Source of the DNA: Rubrivivax sp.
GTDB lineage: Bacteria > Pseudomonadota > Gammaproteobacteria > Burkholderiales > Burkholderiaceae_C
Assembly: GCA_030681795.1 (NCBI GenBank)
Contig: JAUXRG010000113.1
Location: forward strand, 1 to 41,878
Direction: 5' to 3'
Length of the DNA: 41,878 bases
Position 1 is the stretch's first letter, and every line of letters begins with the position of its first letter. The notes beneath the pieces were generated by a model. The model was not told the origin of the DNA, did not search any database, and saw only the letters and a list, made by a program, of their open reading frames with translations. Made by a program: the position numbers and the translations under genes. Below, in pieces: positions 39,374 to 41,878 of this stretch.

Positions 39374-41878
39374 TCAGGCCCGCTCGCCCACCCAGCCCGC
39401 CACGCTGGCCAGCGCGGCCGGCAAGGCCGCGGCATCGGTGCCGCCAGCCATCGCCAGGTCGGGCTTGCCGCCGCCCTTGCCGCCCACCTGCTGGGCGACA
39501 AAGTTCACCAGTTCGCCGGCCTTGATGCGGACCATCACATCGGCGGTGACGCCGGCCGCCAGCTGCACCCTGCCGCCGTCGATCACGGCCAGCACGATGG
39601 CCGCGCTCTTGAGCTTGTTCTTCAGCTGGTCCATGGTTTCGCGCAGCGCCTTGGCGTCGGCGCCCTGCAGCACCGCTGCCAGCACTTTCAGGCCCTTGAC
39701 GTCCACCGCCTGGGCCACCAGCTCGTCGCCTTGCGACGACGCCAGCCGGCTCTTCAGCGCGGTGACTTCCTTTTCCAGCGCACGCACCTGGTCCAGCACC
39801 GCGGCCACGCGGACGGGCAGCTCGGCCGGCGTGGCCTTCAGCGCGCCGGCCAGGCCGTTGACGGTGCCTTCCAGCTGCTGCAGGTAGACCAGCGCGTTGC
39901 CGCCGGTGACGGCCTCGACGCGCCGGATGCCCGCCGCGACGCCGCCTTCGGCGACGATCTTGAAGAGGCCGATGTCCCCCGTGCGCTGCACGTGCGTGCC
40001 GCCGCAAAGTTCGCGGCTGCTGCCGATGTCGAGCACACGCACCTCGTCGCCGTACTTCTCGCCGAAAAGCATCATCGCGCCCGTCTTCTGCGCTTCCTCG
40101 ATGGGCAGCACTCGCGCCTGTGTCGCGGCATTGGCCAGGATCTCGGCGTTGACGATGGCCTCGATCTGCGTCACCTGCGCATCGCTCACCGGCGCGTTGT
40201 GCGCGAAGTCGAAGCGCGTGCGCTCGGCGTTGACGAGCGAACCCTTCTGCTGCACGTGGCCACCCAGCACCTCGCGCAGCGCCTTGTGCATCAGGTGCGT
40301 GGCGCTGTGGTTGCGCACCGTCTTCGCTCGCCGCTCGGCGTCGACGCGGGCGACGAAACTGTCGCCGACCTCGATCTCGCCTTCGACGACACGCCCCTGG
40401 TGGCCGTGCACGCTGGCCGTCACCTTCACCGTGTCTTCGACGATGACGCGGCTGCGCGGGTTGCGCAGTTCACCGGTGTCGCCCACCTGGCCGCCGCTCT
40501 CGGCGTAGAAAGGCGTGTGGTCGAGCACGACGACGACGTCGTCGCCGGCCTTGGCCTTCAGCACCGGTGTGCCCTCGACGTAGATCGCCACCACCTTGCT
40601 GTGTTCGCACACCAGGTGTTCATAACCGTGGAACAGCGTGGCGTCGCCGTCGTAGCTCAGGCCGGCGGCGACCTTGAACTTGGCCGCGGCGCGCGCGTTT
40701 TCGCGCTGGCGGTTCATCGCGGTCTGGAAGCCGGCGTCGTCCACCGTCACGCCGCGTTCGCGGCAGACGTCGGCCGTCAGGTCGAGCGGGAAGCCGAAGG
40801 TGTCGTGCAGCTTGAAGGCGGTGTCGCCGTCGATCTGTTTCGTGCCGGCGGTGTCCAGCTTCGCCAGCGCGTCTTCCAGGATCTGCATGCCGTTGGCGAT
40901 GGTCTGGAAAAAACGCTCTTCCTCGGTCTTCAGCACCTCGGTGGCGCGCACCGCCTCGCGCTTCAGCTCGGGGTAGGCCTCGCCCATCTCGGCGGCCAGC
41001 GGTGCCACCAGGGTGTGGAAAAACGGCTTGCGTGCGCCCAGCTTGTAGCCGTGACGGATGGCACGGCGTGCAATGCGGCGCAGCACGTAGCCGCGGCCTT
41101 CGTTGCCGGGAATGATGCCGTCGACCACCGTGAAGGTGCAGGCGCGGATGTGGTCGGCAATCACCTTCAGGCTGGGGCTGTCGGCGTCGCAGTCGTTGCC
41201 TGCGGGCGCGGCGGCGTCCACGGCCTGCTTGGCGGCGGCCAGCAGGTGCTGGAAGAGGTCGATCTGGTAGTTGCTGTGCACGTGCTGCAGCACCGCGGTC
41301 AGGCGCTCCAGGCCCATGCCGGTGTCGACGCTGGGCTTGGGCAGCCGATGCATCACGCCGTCTTCGGTGCGGTTGAACTGCATGAAGACGTTGTTCCAGA
41401 TCTCGATGTAGCGGTCGCCGTCCTGCTCAGGTGAACCGGGCGGGCCGCCGGCCACGTCGGGGCCGTGGTCGTAGAAGATCTCGCTGCACGGGCCGCAGGG
41501 CCCCGTGTCGCCCATCATCCAGAAGTTGTCGGACATGTAGCGGCCGCCCTTGTTGTCGCCGATGCGCACGATGCGCTCGGCGGGCAGCCCGATGTCGTTC
41601 AGCCAGATGCCGTAGGCCTCGTCGTCCTCGGCATAGACCGTGGCCCAGAGCTTGTCCTTGGGCAGGCCGAAGTTCACCGTCAGCAGTTCCCAGGCGTAGG
41701 CAATGGCGTCCTGCTTGAAGTAGTCGCCGAAGCTGAAGTTGCCCAGCATCTCGAAGAACGTGTGGTGGCGCGCGGTGTAGCCCACGTTGTCCAGGTCGTT
41801 GTGCTTGCCGCCGGCGCGGATGCACTTCTGGCTCGTCGCGGCGCGGCTGTAGGGCCGCTTGTCGAAGCCCAGGAAGAC
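39374..41878 (-). CDS. alaS: Alanine--tRNA ligase, missing its first ~45 residues at the window edge
   Basis: A class II synthetase charging tRNA-Ala and editing mischarged Ser or Gly. The window ends inside the N-terminal catalytic domain: the first visible residues are [19 protein letters not shown], followed by [20 protein letters not shown], which correspond to roughly residue 47 onward in E. coli AlaS. The editing-domain zinc motifs are present as NHSATHLMH and CGGTHVQ, and the C-Ala oligomerisation domain ends [11 protein letters not shown]. About 835 codons are present and the stop is at 39374. Frame is intact to the edge, so nothing suggests a pseudogene. Confidence 0.97.
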   Translation of the reverse strand, partial: VFLGFDKRPYSRAATSQKCIRAGGKHNDLDNVGYTARHHTFFEMLGNFSFGDYFKQDAIAYAWELLTVNFGLPKDKLWATVYAEDDEAYGIWLNDIGLPAERIVRIGDNKGGRYMSDNFWMMGDTGPCGPCSEIFYDHGPDVAGGPPGSPEQDGDRYIEIWNNVFMQFNRTEDGVMHRLPKPSVDTGMGLERLTAVLQHVHSNYQIDLFQHLLAAAKQAVDAAAPAGNDCDADSPSLKVIADHIRACTFTVVDGIIPGNEGRGYVLRRIARRAIRHGYKLGARKPFFHTLVAPLAAEMGEAYPELKREAVRATEVLKTEEERFFQTIANGMQILEDALAKLDTAGTKQIDGDTAFKLHDTFGFPLDLTADVCRERGVTVDDAGFQTAMNRQRENARAAAKFKVAAGLSYDGDATLFHGYEHLVCEHSKVVAIYVEGTPVLKAKAGDDVVVVLDHTPFYAESGGQVGDTGELRNPRSRVIVEDTVKVTASVHGHQGRVVEGEIEVGDSFVARVDAERRAKTVRNHSATHLMHKALREVLGGHVQQKGSLVNAERTRFDFAHNAPVSDAQVTQIEAIVNAEILANAATQARVLPIEEAQKTGAMMLFGEKYGDEVRVLDIGSSRELCGGTHVQRTGDIGLFKIVAEGGVAAGIRRVEAVTGGNALVYLQQLEGTVNGLAGALKATPAELPVRVAAVLDQVRALEKEVTALKSRLASSQGDELVAQAVDVKGLKVLAAVLQGADAKALRETMDQLKNKLKSAAIVLAVIDGGRVQLAAGVTADVMVRIKAGELVNFVAQQVGGKGGGKPDLAMAGGTDAAALPAALASVAGWVGERA

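Noticed and set aside
39077..41434. A 785-codon plus-strand open frame
   Set aside because: Crosses the strong terminator at 39289-39312 and is antisense to alaS; composition is that of a shadow frame.

Overview
The window is high-GC DNA with almost no intergenic space. Gene content and order (truA-trpFBA-accD-folC-SPOR-cvpA-purF-metZ, leuCDB-asd-fimV, and a propionyl-CoA carboxylase/methylmalonyl-CoA mutase operon) point to a betaproteobacterium of the order Burkholderiales, perhaps near Rubrivivax, Leptothrix or the Comamonadaceae. That placement rests on gene order and protein resemblance only; no rRNA or tRNA gene is visible.

Region 1 (1-140) is the edge of an IS3-type insertion sequence, cut by the window start, that runs up to the stop codon of gltX. 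Region 2 (138-18621, all minus strand) is a biosynthetic and housekeeping block. In transcription order it holds leuC, leuD, leuB (leucine), asd (aspartate family), fimV (polar cell-envelope hub protein), truA (tRNA pseudouridine), trpF, trpB, trpA (tryptophan), accD (fatty acids), folC (folate), a SPOR-domain protein, cvpA, purF (purines), metZ (methionine) and gltX. Many neighbours overlap by 4 bases, so translational coupling is likely.

Region 3 (18656-21530) looks like an accessory catabolic insert. A LysR regulator is divergent from a Bug/TTT-type periplasmic binding protein and a maleate cis-trans isomerase; together they suggest uptake of maleate (or a related diacid) and conversion to fumarate. 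The 3' end of the LysR gene runs into a remnant of a second VOC (glyoxalase-fold) gene, whose intact relative lies at 21524-21997 on the other side of the module.

Region 4 (21524-29648) is a complete propionyl-CoA to succinyl-CoA operon: methylmalonyl-CoA mutase, its G-protein chaperone MeaB, carboxyltransferase PccB, biotin carboxylase PccA and a VOC protein that is a good candidate for methylmalonyl-CoA epimerase. A divergent GntR/FCD regulator and an AT-rich palindrome lie upstream. Both catabolic modules feed the C4 part of the TCA cycle.

Region 5 (29680-35524) carries a small Ala/Pro-rich lipoprotein, an uncharacterised 172-residue protein coupled to the ribosomal oxygenase gene roxA, an SlyD-like FKBP prolyl isomerase, dut, coaBC, a UPF0149/SEC-C protein and a GNAT acetyltransferase. 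Region 6 (35525-41878) has a large Oar-like TonB-dependent receptor ending in a strong terminator, then alaS, whose 5' end lies outside the window.

No CRISPR array, tRNA, rRNA, prophage or obvious new multi-gene defence or mobile system was found. The least ordinary items are the VOC remnant fused to the LysR 3' end, the maleate module, the IS boundary at the gltX stop codon, and several unexplained inverted repeats. No stretch over 300 bases lacks a gene.
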